A DNA stretch of 64,000 bases. Origin: VRUE01 sp963780815. Lineage in GTDB: Bacteria > Actinomycetota > Thermoleophilia > Solirubrobacterales > 70-9. The stretch is taken from positions 1-64,000 of the forward strand of contig CAWADG010000014.1 in NCBI GenBank assembly GCA_963780815.1, in the 5' to 3' direction. Positions 1-10,289 of this stretch are shown here, in pieces (the first letter of the stretch is position 1; the number at the start of each line of letters is the position of its first letter). Under the pieces are notes generated by a model that was given only the letters and a program-made list of their open reading frames with translations, was not told where the DNA came from and ran no database searches. Position numbers and translations under genes: made by a program.

Positions 1-958
1 GATCACGTGTACATCGACGAGGGCAATCGGGCGGTCGAGTTCGACCCATCCGGCAATCAGGTAGGCGTCGCCTTCGGGTCAGGCCTCCTTTCGAAAGCCG
101 TCGGCCTCGCCGCGGATTTCGGTCGCGTCGACGTGGCAAACCCGGGCAGCAGCAAAGTTGCCGCATTCGGTCAGGGGAAGATCCCGCCAGACCCGAGCAC
201 CGACAACCCGCTCGTGATCGACAGCGTCAGCGCCGCAGGTACGAGGAACAGCGGCGACTTCGAGGTCAACCCGTCGGGGGACGACGCCGTCTTCACCTCA
301 AGCCTGCCGCTCACCGGCTACGAAAACGCATCCCGGCGCGAGGTGTTCCGTTACGACGCACCGTCAGACGACCTCGAGTGCGCCTCGTGCAATCCGACCA
401 GCGAGCAGGCCACGGGCGATGCAAGCCTGGCCGCGAGCGGCTCCAGCCTCTCGAGCGACGGGCGCGTCTTCTTCAACGCGAACGAAGGTCTGGTCGATCG
501 GGACCTGAATGAAGAGCAGGACGTCTACGAGTGGGAGCCGCAGGGCTTCGAATTCGAATTCGAACAGGGAAGGTTCCAGACCTGTGAAACGACCGCGGGC
601 TGTGTAGAGCTGATCTCGGCGGGAACCGGAACCTCCGACGCGGCGCTTCTCGGGTCGAGCGCCGAGGGCGCGGACGCCTACTTCTTCACCCGCGGTAATT
701 GACCGCCAGCGATGCGAATGGCACGCGGGTAAAGCTCTACGATGCGCGCTCACTCGGTGGCTTCCCGCAGGCTCCCCCGCCACATCAGTGCCAGGCGTCC
801 GACGAGTGCCACGGTCCTAGCAGCCAGGCTCCGGGCAGCCCGGATATCAACACCGCGATCGGCGCCGGCGGCAACATGGTGACCGCCAAGGGAGCACCAC
901 CAGCCATCACCACAAGCGCCGCCGCCGGCGACACCGGAAGAGTCACCGCCATGGCTAA
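1..958 (+). CDS. Secreted propeller protein, subtype A-beta, 3' part (A1)
   Basis: The 5' end lies outside the window. What remains is the C-terminal third of a large secreted A protein: an NHL-like stretch (YIDEGNRAVEFDPSGN), then PD40-like blades (FEVNPSGDDAVFTSS, LSSDGRVFFNANEG), then the hallmark QASDECHG and a basic His/Arg tail (KRRRRRHRKSHRHG). The order matches the end of the protein at 39588-44367, so it belongs to the same subtype. The frame breaks twice: near 698 (after YFFTR, where relatives continue D-x-L-x-x-x-D-x-N-G) and again around 850-890, after which the third frame gives the basic tail and a TAA at 956-958. Both breaks fit one missing base each, probably sequence errors. 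The gene is followed at 999 by its B partner. The function is unknown; a role at the cell surface is inferred. Confidence 0.7.
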
Positions 959-998
959 TCCACGACCGAGCAAACAAATCAGCAAGGAGGCGGAGACG

Positions 999-3756
999 AT
1001 GAGCCCGCAGACTCCGGGCGGCGGCCGGAAGCCACATCGCGCGCTGCGCGTCGCGCTCTGCATCGCAGCGAGCCTGTTGGCGGCAGCGGCGCTCGCCCCC
1101 ACCGCGATCGGCCTCCGAGGCGATCGATTCCTTCACTACCACCACCACGGACACCCAGGCGGGAGGCCATCCGGACTTCGGGACCTCCTTCACCCTCCAC
1201 AATCCCGGCGGATCTGAGGCGGCGCAGAATGTGATCTTCAACGCCCCGGAGGGCCTCTTCGGCAACCCATACGCGATCACTCACTGCTGCTCCTCCGATT
1301 TCGCCCTCGACCAGTGCCAGCCCGACTCACAGGCCGGCCTGATCACGGTGTATGACAGCTCCGGGCTGCTCGGCACCGCGCCGATCTTCGACGTCGAACC
1401 CCTTGGGGACCAGACGGCACTCTTTGCCTTCGTCGTCCCGGCCCTGAACATCCCGATCAACATCCCAGTGGCGGTGCGAACAGGCAGGGACTACGGCCTG
1501 CGGTTCACGGTCCAGGACATCAGCCAGACGACCCCGCTGGCGGGCGCGAGCCTCACCTTCTGGGGCTTCCCTGCGGAATCCGGCCACGATGCCGAACGCT
1601 TCCCCAAAGGTGTCCCGGGAAGTCCTGCCAACTGCCCTGGGTTGACCGACACAGGTTGCCTCGGAGCTCCGGTTCGGGCGAGCATCCCTCCGCACCCGCT
1701 CTCCGACAACCCGACCATCTGTACGGGCTCGCCCCTCTCGACGACGCTCGAAGTCCAGACCTACCAGGACCCGGAACATCTATCCCGCGCGGAATCCCAG
1801 TACCCGGAAACGACCGACTGCAAGAAGGAGGTCTTCAACCCCGTCCTCTACTCCAACCCGACCAACGCGGAAACCGACGCGCCCTCGGGCCTCAACATCG
1901 AGTTGAGCGCTCCGCAGTTCCTCGGATTCGCGGCCTCCCCCTCCGAGCTCAAGAAGGCGGTGGTGACTTTCCCGGAAGGCCTCACGGTCAACCCCGATGC
2001 CGCCGACGGCCAGACGATGTGCACCGAAGCGGAGGCGAACTTCGGCTCGGAGGGCCCCGCCCACTGCCCCGACAAGGCCAAGATCGGCACCTTCTCGATC
2101 GGCACACAGGCTCTCCCCGGACGTCTTGAAGGCGCCGTCTACATCGGGGAACCAAAGCCCGGCGATCAGTACCGCCTCTTCGAGGTCGCCTCTGGCTTCG
2201 GCATCAACGCCAAGCTCGTCGGCTCGGTCAAACCCAACCCGGCGACGGGCCAGGTGACCGCCTACTTCGAAGATCTTCCACAGGTGCCGTTCGATGACTT
2301 CCAGCTGCATCTCTTCTCGTCCGATCGCGGGCTGATGGCGACGCCGACGCAGTGCCGCATCTACACGACCAAAGCCGAGTTCTACCCCTGGAACACGACC
2401 CTCGCCGAACAGGAATCGACCCAGGTCTTCGGCCTCGACACCGGGCCTCATGGGTCCTCCTGCCCCGGTCAGGTCCGCCCGTTCAATCCGAGTCTCGTTG
2501 CCGGCACCTCCAATCCCGACGGCGGCGCCTTCTCTTCCTTCACCCTGCAGCTCGACCGCGAAGACGGTGATCAGTTCCTCGGCAAGCTGAACTTCACCAT
2601 GCCGCCCGGCCTGACCGCCAACCTGCATGGGGTCACCTACTGCCCGGAGGCGGCGATCGCCGCCGCGGCGAACACCCCCGGCAGGGTCGAGCAGGCGCAT
2701 CCGAGCTGTCCGGCGACGAGCGAAATCGGCACCTCGAACGTTGCCGCCGGTCCCGGGTCCCATCCCTTCCACGCCGTGGGGCGGATCTACCTCTCCGGCC
2801 CATTCCAGGGAGCGCCACTGAGCCTGGTGGCGATCACCCCCGCCCTCGCCGGGCCCTATGACTACGGAACCGTCGTCGTTCGGGTCGCCCTGCACATCGA
2901 CCCGCGCGACGCCCACGTGGTCGCCGACTCGGAAGCGGTGCCGCAGATCATCGGCGGCATCCCGATTCGGATGCGGGAGATCCGCGTCAAGGTCGATCGC
3001 GAACGATTCATGATCAACCCGACCAACTGCTCGCCCCTCTCCGTCGCGTCCCAGGGGATCGGCGACCAAGGGACGGTCGCCGCCTTCTCCTCCTACTTCC
3101 ACGTCGACAACTGCGCGTCGCTCCCCTTCGCCCCGAAGATGACGATCGCGCAGCTCGGCGGCCACAAGCTCACGGGTCGCGCCAAGAACCCCTCGGTGCG
3201 ATTCGACCTCAGGACTCGTGCGGGCGATGCGAACCTTCACTCGGTGACTGTGACGCTGCCCAGGGCTTTCGAGATCGACCAGCGCCACCTCGGGAACATC
3301 TGCTCCAAAACGGAGCTCGAACCGGGGCACTGCGCGGGGCGCCAGCCGATCGGCACAGTCAAGGATGAGACTCCGCTACTCGAAAAACCGCTGCAGGGCC
3401 TCGCCTACGCAGTCTCGGGCTACGGCAAGCTGCCCCACGTCGCGTTCATCCTCGGCGGCCAGGTCACAGTCATCCCCCAGGCTGAATCGGAAACGGTCGG
3501 GCCCGGCCGGCTGCGCACGACCGTCCCTGTCATCCCCGACGTCCCGATCGGCCACTTCCAGCTCACCCTATTCGGCGGCAAGCAGGGCTACCTCACCAAC
3601 ACGCAGAGCCTCTGCGCGCACAAGCCCGCCGCCAGCATCGAATTCTCCGGGCAGAATGGCAAGGTGACCGCCCAGCGCGTCGCCCTGAAGACAGCCTGTT
3701 CATCGCAGAATAAGCACACGCGAAAAGGTCGGCGCCACCCGAGACGACGGCGCTAG
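999..3756 (+). CDS. Large secreted four-module protein, subtype B-beta (B1)
   Basis: About 918 aa if one frameshift is corrected. An AAGGAGG at 984-990 sits 8 nt before ATG 999, which opens a signal peptide (ALCIAASLLAAAALAP). Near 1095-1105 one extra base, probably in a CCCCC run, moves the frame; the downstream frame then reads SASEAIDSFTTTTTDTQAGG, aligned with the mature N-terminus of its paralogues. Four related modules follow at roughly residues 65-185, 300-460, 510-680 and 730-872. Each has a PEG or PxG turn, spaced Cys residues, an S/K-IGT motif, a G-x-(V/I)-Y strand and ends near NPTxC or a variant. The closest relative in the window is the protein at 44399-47089. The tail is basic (RKGRRHPRRRR). 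No known family is recognised; an envelope role is inferred. Confidence 0.7.
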
Positions 3757-3972
3757 GCAGCGCGTCCGTGAACAGGGCCCGTCAGGGCCTCAAACCCGCG
3801 CATCTCAAGCGCCAGCGCGCTTTCAGCAGGCTCTGCTGAGATATCCTGTCCCATTGGGGAGTTGGGAACAGGGAGAGTTCATATGGACTCGTCGGTCACA
3901 TTCTCACGGATAGGCGGGAGGGCTTCCGCCAAGTCGCTTGCGCCGACGCCCCATGGTCGTTCGGCGTAGTCG

Positions 3973-6900
3973 ATGAGCCGCCTGCCTCTGGTTCTCCTCC
4001 TCGCGACGCTGGTCTCCGTCACCGTCCTCGGCGTCATCGGCCTCGGCGTCGAGCGCGACCTGGAACCCACTTCCCTCGCGATCCCCGGCACCTCGTCATC
4101 CCGCGCCGCAATGCTCGCGCGGGAAAACTTCGGCGAATCGGTGCCTTTTGCTGTGCTGCTGCGCGGCCCGGCGCCGGCGATCGACCGCCAGGGCCCGCGC
4201 CTCGTCGCGGCGTTGCGCCGCGACCGCGCCGCGACCATCATCTCCCCCTGGGAACACGACGCTCCCGCCGCCCTGCGCCCGGGGCCGGATCGCGCCCTCG
4301 TCCTCGTCGACTACCACCTGCCGCTGACTACGGCCATTCGCGACACCGTGCCGGCGCTCGAACGCACCCTGGCCGCCCGCATCCATCCTCCGGTAACGGC
4401 GACGCAGTCCGGATTCGCAACGATCTCTCGGGCTCTACAGCGAGAATCGCTGACTGCCTCCGAGCGCGCCGAGCTACTCGCTGCTCCGCTCCTGATCATC
4501 GTGCTGCTCCTGGTCTTTCGCTCCCTGGTCGCGGCGGCGATACCGCTTCTCCTCGGTGCGATGACGGTCCTCGCCGGCCGTGGCATCCTCGTCCTGCTCA
4601 GCTCCTTCATGCGGATCGACGCCCTCTCCCTCGTCGTCTGCACGATGATGGGCCTGGCGCTGGGCGTCGACTACTCCCTCCTCATCGTTTCCCGCTTCCG
4701 CGAGGAGCTCGCCGCCGGCCGGTCCCCGTCCGCGGCAGCCCTTCGCACCCGGCGCACCGCCGGGCGCACCGTCGTCTTTGCCGGGTCCACGCTCTTCGTC
4801 TCGCTCTTCGCCTCCTCCTTTCTCCAGCCCGGCACCCTGCTCGTTTCGCTCGCCACCGCTCTGGTCGTCGTCACGGCGATCAGCGTGGCGATCGCCTGGG
4901 GTGCCCTACCCGGCGTTCTTGCGCTGCTCGGGCCGCGCATCAATGCCGGGCGCATCGGCCGCCGCTCTCCTGGCGCTCGAGGCTCGGCACCGTCGGGGGC
5001 CGCCGCCGCGGCCGCCGCCGTCCTGCGCCGCCCCGCCCTCGCCGCGGCGGCGATCGCGGTCTCGCTGGCCCTCCTCGCCGCACCGGCGCTCGCCTTCAAT
5101 ACCGGCTCTCCGGGAGTCGACGAGCTCTCCTCCTCGAGCGCCGCCCGCCGCGACGCCGAAACGATCACTGACGCCGTCGGCCCCGGCTGGGAGGCGCCCT
5201 TCGTCCTCGTCGCCGCCGCGCCGCGGGGGCCTATCACCACAGCGCATCGCCTCGCGCTCCTCTCGCACTGGCAACGCCGCATCGCCGCCGAACCGGGTGT
5301 GAGGACGGTGATCGGCCTCGCACCGCTCGCCCGCGCGGCCCACACGCTTCGTGGCTTTGCGGGCCCCGACTCAAAAGGCCAGAGCGGTTTGCCGCAGCTG
5401 ACGCGGCTCGGCCCTGGCCTGCGTCACGCCGCGACTGCGGTCGGGCGCCTCCGAAGTGGGCTCTCCCAGGCCAACGCCGGCAGCGCCCTCCTGGGAGAGG
5501 GCTCGGCCCGCGCCCGGCATGGCGCCGCCCTGCTCGCCGCCGGGCTCGGCCGCGCCTCGGCGGGAGGAGAACGTGCAGGTTCAGCGCTCGGCCGGGCCGC
5601 CGCCGGTGCCCGTCAGCTGGCCGCGGGCCAGCGTAAGGCAGCCGGCCTGGCGTTCAGCATCAACGACGGTCTGCGCTCGCTGCTGCCCAGCTTCCACACC
5701 AATGGGCTCGCGCGTGCCCGTCGGTTGGCTCGCGAACTCGAGGCCTCCGCCCGCAACGATCCCTCCTTGCGCTCGCAGGCCGAAGACGCCACGATCGCGG
5801 CTCGCCAGCTCGAATCCACAAGCGAAGAGCTCCACCGCCTGCGCGAGCTCAGCACCGCTCTTGAAGGTGGTCTCGGCCGCCTCGCCGGGGGCGGGAATCA
5901 CCTCGCACATGGCATCGGGCGCCTGGCCGGAGGCGCAGGGAACCTGCAAGACGGACTCGTCCGTCTCGGCGCTGGAGCCGGCAGACTCGCCACCGGCCTT
6001 GGCGCGCTCGAAGAAGGCACCGGCTCCCTCGAGAGCGGCCTGAGCAGCGGTTATAGGCGCTCGTACCCCCTCCAGACCGGGCTGCGCCGCGCGGCTGCCT
6101 CCGCGGCGCCGCTGGAGCGCACGCTCGCAGAATTGCGTCGAATTTCGCCGGGCTTTTTTCGTTCCGGCTACCTGACCCTTGCTGCGATCGACGGCGCCCC
6201 GCCCGCACCGCCGTGCCCTCGCCGATCAGGCGATCAACGTCTCCCGTGGCGGCCAGGCGGCGCGTCTCCTGGTCATTCCCACGGCCGGATTCGACACCGC
6301 CGGCTCCCGCGCGGTCGGCTCGAGGCTGCTCGCCGCCGCCACCGACGCTTGGCCGGGCCGGTGGAATGCGCATTGGCATCAGCGGCGGCGCAGCGACACT
6401 CAACGACTACGCCTCCGCCACCAAGGCGCGGCTGCCGCTGGTGATCGGCGCGATCGTTGTGATCACCTTCCTGATGTTGCTCGCGATTCTCCGCGCCCCC
6501 TTGCTCGCTGCGCTGACCATCGCCCTCAACCTGTTCTCCGTCGGCGCGGCGATCGGCGTCGTCTCGCTGATTTGCAAGCTTCCCGCGGGCTACCCGTTGG
6601 GTGGCCATCCCTACATCGACACGGTCGGAGCGGCGGCGATCTTCGGCGTCACCTTTGGCCTCTCGATCGACTATGCCGTGTTCCTGCTGGCTCGGATGCG
6701 GGAGCGCTACGAGGCCGGGGGGGACAATGCCGCGGCGATCAGCTACGGACTGGAGAAGACCGCAGGCGTGATAACTGGGGCCGCGGCGATCATGGCGGCA
6801 GTATTCCTTTCCTTCGCCATCTCGCCGGTGGCCACCGTCAGCCAGATGGGGGTGGGGCTCACCGTCGCGATCCTGCTCGACGCGACCGTCGTCCGAATCG

Positions 6901-7028
6901 TCCTGCTGCCCGCCCTGATGTTGCTGCTCGGCGAGCGGGTCTGGCACGTGCCACCGCTACTCGACCGCCTGCTGCCGCGTTTTAACGTCCATGGGATGGA
7001 GAGCGACCCGCGCAAGGCGGGAGCATGA
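3973..7028 (+). CDS. MMPL/RND-family membrane transporter
   Basis: About 1017 aa after correcting two frame breaks. The layout is that of MMPL proteins: an N-terminal TM helix, a periplasmic domain, a TM bundle with LGVDYSLLIVSRFREE near residue 225, a second periplasmic domain and a second TM bundle with FGLSIDYAVFLLARMRERYE. MMPL proteins export lipids or siderophores using the proton gradient; the substrate here cannot be told. Between residues about 480 and 690 lies a long Gly/Ala-rich helical insert of heptad-like repeats (GxxxLAxGLxxL). The frame moves near 6195 (extra C in a CCCC run; the next frame reads ALADQAINVSRGGQAARLL) and near 6360 (extra G; then AGGMRIGISGGAATLNDY). Both look like base-call errors. 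The stop overlaps the leader of the next gene, so the two are probably co-transcribed. Confidence 0.85.
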
Positions 7029-7032
7029 AGGG

Positions 7033-7554
7033 ATGGCCCTAAACCGGGGATCCATGGCGATTATGTGGGGAACGACTCGAATCGGGCTGGCGGCGGTCGC
7101 GGTCGCCCTGCTCTCTGTCGGGATCACCGCCGCCGAAGGGGCTCCCGACCCCAGTCGGTCCGAATACGTGGCGAGGCTGGAGGGGATCTGCAAGCCGCGG
7201 GCTCTGGCCACCAAGCGCGCGGTGCGGGGGATGCGCTCCGACCTGCGGGCAGAACGTCTGGCAATCGCCGCCTCAAAGTTCTCCCAGGCTTCCCGTCTTT
7301 TCGCGGCCACGGTGCGGGAGATCTCCCCGCTACCGCGTCCACCGGCCGATCGCGCGACGCTCGCGGAATGGTTTAAATACCTGCATCAGGAGGAATCGAA
7401 CCTACGCCGGATCGTCGCCGTGCTTCGCGCCGACCATCCGGTCGCGTTCCAGCACGCATCGGCCCGCTTCGTCAGGAGCGGCGAACGCGCCGACGACGTC
7501 GTCCTCGCCTTCGGCTTCGACTTCTGCTACTTCAAGCTGTCGCGATTCGAATAG
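7033..7554 (+). CDS. Small secreted protein of unknown function
   Basis: About 173 aa from ATG 7033, which lies 4 nt after the transporter stop and directly behind an AAGGG; ATG 7054 is an alternative start. A hydrophobic segment (IGLAAVAVALLSVGITAAEGA) looks like a signal peptide or membrane anchor. The mature part is helical and charged, with CKPRALATKRAVRGMRSD and an LHQEESNLRRIVAVLRAD helix, and a second Cys near the end (FDFCYFKL) that could pair with the first. No known family is recognised. Position suggests an accessory protein for the transporter upstream or for the next gene, which starts 9 nt after this stop. Confidence 0.65.
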   Translation: MALNRGSMAIMWGTTRIGLAAVAVALLSVGITAAEGAPDPSRSEYVARLEGICKPRALATKRAVRGMRSDLRAERLAIAASKFSQASRLFAATVREISPLPRPPADRATLAEWFKYLHQEESNLRRIVAVLRADHPVAFQHASARFVRSGERADDVVLAFGFDFCYFKLSRFE

Positions 7555-7563
7555 GCGAATGCT

Positions 7564-8388
7564 GTGGGGCACCTCAACTCCAGTGGCCACCGGGCGGGGC
7601 TAGCGACTCGCCTCGCCGCCGCGCTCCTCGCCGCGGCCCTCCTCATCTTCGCCGCAGTGCTGGCCGCTCCCGCCGGCGCCAGGCGTGCTCAGGTCGGCCA
7701 CCTGATCGTCTCCCTCGACGCCGGCTTCTCACCGAACCGGCTTCCCCGACATCGCCTTGCGCCCGTTTCAATCAGCGTCTCCGGCCTGCTCGAAACCGAC
7801 GACGGCTCACAGCTGCCGCGCCTGCGCGGCATCGAAATTGCCCTCGCCTCCGGCAGCAGTCGACTCGATACCCGCGGTTTGCCGCGTTGCCCTCGCCGCG
7901 AACTGCTCAGTGCCACCGAACGGCAGGGGCTGGAGCGTTGCGCCGACACCCTCGTCGGCCGCGGCACCCTGCGGGCCGAGGTCGAAATTCCCGGTCAGAT
8001 CCCATTCTCCCTGCTCGCAAACGTGCTCGCATTCAACGGCGGAAGCCGCGGCGCTCGCGCGGTGGTCTGGTTGCTGGCCTTCTCTTCCGCCCCTCCCGCC
8101 TCCTTCGTCGTGCCTGTCTTCATTCGGCACCGCCCCGGCCCGCTGGGCACCAATCTCACCGGGGTTCTTCCCCCCTCGCTCGGCCCCTGGCCCCACGTCA
8201 GCGCCTTCCACATCACCTTTGTCCGTCAGTTCGTCTACCGCGGCGCCGTTCACAGCTACCTGCGCGCCTCCTGCCCGGTGCCGCCGCGCTTCACCGGCGG
8301 CCTCCTGCCCTTCGCCCGCGCCCGCTACTTCTTCAACGATGTGCCCACCGTCACGACCACGGTCGCGCGCAGCTGCCACGTCCGCTGA
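7564..8388 (+). CDS. Secreted protein of unknown function, paralogue of 51416-52297
   Basis: 274 aa from a GTG start, 9 nt after the preceding gene, apparently third in an operon with the MMPL transporter. Residues about 14-40 form a signal peptide ending APAGA. The mature protein is beta-rich and closely parallels the protein at 51416-52297: both have AQVG(H/N)LIVSL, a conserved LPRxRxAPV, RGLPRCP or KGLPVCP, ALVGRG or TLVGRG, LGPWPHVSAFH or VGPWPHVANFH, a SASCP(V/I)P motif and a terminal RSC. Four Cys residues are shared, suggesting conserved disulfides. No family assignment is made. The presence of two unlinked copies suggests a conserved exported protein of this lineage. Confidence 0.7.
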   Translation: MGHLNSSGHRAGLATRLAAALLAAALLIFAAVLAAPAGARRAQVGHLIVSLDAGFSPNRLPRHRLAPVSISVSGLLETDDGSQLPRLRGIEIALASGSSRLDTRGLPRCPRRELLSATERQGLERCADTLVGRGTLRAEVEIPGQIPFSLLANVLAFNGGSRGARAVVWLLAFSSAPPASFVVPVFIRHRPGPLGTNLTGVLPPSLGPWPHVSAFHITFVRQFVYRGAVHSYLRASCPVPPRFTGGLLPFARARYFFNDVPTVTTTVARSCHVR

Positions 8389-8422
8389 GCACTTCGGCTG
8401 CGGCGAACGCCTTGGGATCGGC

Positions 8423-9554
8423 TCAACGGGCGATCGCCTCGGCGCCCAGCCGACGGCGGCGAGGGCGCAGAGCGGTTCCCGACGTGCCCCGGCGCAGTTT
8501 GTGCACGAGGAGTGTTGAGCGTGCAAACGGCCCGAGCGAAGTCTGCACAGCGGCGGCGATCTCGCTGCGGTCCCCGAGCCAGGCGGCGGGGTCCGCCAGG
8601 TAGTAGCCGCCCATCGCTGCCAGAATCAGATCGTGCCCTTGGGCGTCGGGGAGTTCTGAAACCTCCGCGCGGGCGCGAGTGGCGATCGCGGCAACCCGCT
8701 CCGCGGCCGCCTGCGGGGACCCGTAGCGCTCTATATGACGCTGCAGCGCGGGGTCCTCGTCGAGGTCGACCAGGCTGTCGAGCAGAGTGTTCAGCGCGTT
8801 GACCCACGGGAAGTAGACCTTCTCCACGGCAACGAAGTCGCTCGCGGTGGCTCCCCGTTGCGCGGTGAGTGCGGTGAGTGCGCCCAGTGCCGGGGTCGAG
8901 GCGGCTGCGGCAACGACCTCCCACCAGCGCAGTTCCTCGCCCTCCAGGCTCGATGCCCGTGCGGCAGCACTCGCCCACTCCGCAATCTCCTCTTCCTCGA
9001 CGCCGAGCAGGAGTGAGTGGTTCAGCGCCTGCGATTCGGCGGCGATCCTCGCGCGCCGTCCCAGCGCGCCCCGCGCGCTCGCGTAGGAGGGCAGCCCGCT
9101 CAAGGCCACCGCGGCACGCCTCGACCAGGGCGGATAGGTAATCGCGGTCGCCGCGCCGCGCGATTTCCTTGCGATAGGCGTCGAGGGAGAGCTCGCAGTC
9201 GACGGCGACCTCGAGCGCGCCGTTCAGCTTCAGCTTGTCGGCGCGCAGGTGGCTGGTTCGCTCGGTGAGGCTGTCGAGATAATCCAGAGCCGTCTGGTAG
9301 GCGATCACGGCGCGGATAACCGCCCGGCGATGCCTCCGCTGGGCCAGCACCGCGAACGCCGCCAGGCCCTCGGCATTGCCGCTCTTGGCTTCAAGCGCGA
9401 GTAGCGCGTCCCGGCGCAGACCTGGCTCGGGAATTGCCTCCGCCCGCCGCCGCCACCCGCGCAGCTCGCGGCGCGCGACCGGGAAGATCTCCAGCCAGTA
9501 GCAGCGTGCGGCCCCGGCGAACGTCGCTGCTCGCCCAATCGTGCTGGTGCGCAT
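8423..9554 (-). CDS. DUF2600/YtpB-like large-terpene cyclase (tetraprenyl-beta-curcumene synthase family)
   Basis: About 376 aa from ATG 9554 after correcting one frameshift, close to the usual length of the family. The first part carries YQTALDYLDSLTER (Asp91, Asp94), matching the family's DYLDxL(C/T)(D/E)R signature. The second part carries YFPWVNALNTLLDSLVDLDEDP (residues about 246-267) and a MGGYYLADP motif, the counterpart of the YLSDP segment. In Bacillus, YtpB cyclises tetraprenyl diphosphate to a C35 terpene; the substrate here is unknown. Near 9112 the frame changes (EACR, then VALSGLPSYA), fitting one extra G. The gene is divergent from a TetR gene at 9636, 81 bp away, which may regulate it. 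No prenyl transferase gene lies nearby. Confidence 0.75.
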
Positions 9555-9635
9555 GTCTGAATCCTATGGATTCAGGGTGGGCTTTACCATCGACCGGCCG
9601 TCGGAATGGCTATATATAGGTCGAGTTTGGCGACC

Positions 9636-10271
9636 ATGGCCCAGACTGACCCAGCAGAGGAGCGCGCCCGCCTGCGCGAGGCGCTTCTCGACCTCTGCGC
9701 CGAGCGCGGCTATAAGAAGCTGAAGCTTGCCGAATTACTCGAGCGCGCCGACCTGGATAAGGCGGCCTTCCACCGCCACTACGCCGATCTCGACGCCTGC
9801 TTCGCCGCCATCCTCGGCGAGATCTACGCCGAGTTCTTCGCTCTCGCACAGGCGGCGGTAGCCGAGGAGAGCGGCTGGCGCGACCGCATGCGCGCCACCG
9901 CCTACGCCCTGCTGCGCTTCCTGCGCCGCGATGAACGCGTCGCCCGTCTCGCCGCGGTCGAGGTTCAGTACGCCGGCAAGCAGGCCCAGGAACTCTTCCT
10001 CGAGACCTTCAACAGCCTCGTCAACCTGCTCGACGAGGGCTCATCCGAGGCCGTCGGCCCGGAGTCTCCCGGTCTCGCCACCGCGATCGGCGTCGGAGGC
10101 GTCGTCTTCGCCCGCATTCAGGAGGCCGTCGCCAAAGGCGAACTCGGCCTCGGCGAGGAGGAGATCCCCCAGCTGATGTACGCGGCGGTCCTGCCCTACC
10201 TCGGCGCCGAGACCGCCGAGGAGGAGTTGCACATTCCTCCGCCGCCGGACCCGAACGCGCCGAAAAGTTAG
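9636..10271 (+). CDS. TetR-family transcriptional regulator
   Basis: 211 aa from ATG 9636, chosen because the TetR fold begins immediately after it (ERARLREALLDLCAERGY). An upstream in-frame start at 9606 would place about 10 extra residues inside the promoter region. The helix-turn-helix is at residues about 25-55 (LKLAELLERADLDKAAFHRHY), followed by an all-helical ligand domain ending APYLGAE-like (AVLPYLGAETAEEEL). The short divergent gap to the DUF2600 gene contains a TATATATA-type box near 9611-9619 and is the natural place for an operator, so autoregulation and control of the terpene cyclase are inferred. Confidence 0.85.
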   Translation: MAQTDPAEERARLREALLDLCAERGYKKLKLAELLERADLDKAAFHRHYADLDACFAAILGEIYAEFFALAQAAVAEESGWRDRMRATAYALLRFLRRDERVARLAAVEVQYAGKQAQELFLETFNSLVNLLDEGSSEAVGPESPGLATAIGVGGVVFARIQEAVAKGELGLGEEEIPQLMYAAVLPYLGAETAEEELHIPPPPDPNAPKS

Positions 10272-10289
10272 ACCCGGATCGTTGGGCTC

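Noticed and set aside
699..1217. A single frame joining the end of A1 with the start of B1
   Set aside because: The join arises only from indels; the proper tail of A1 stops at 958 in another frame and B1 has its own ribosome site and signal peptide.
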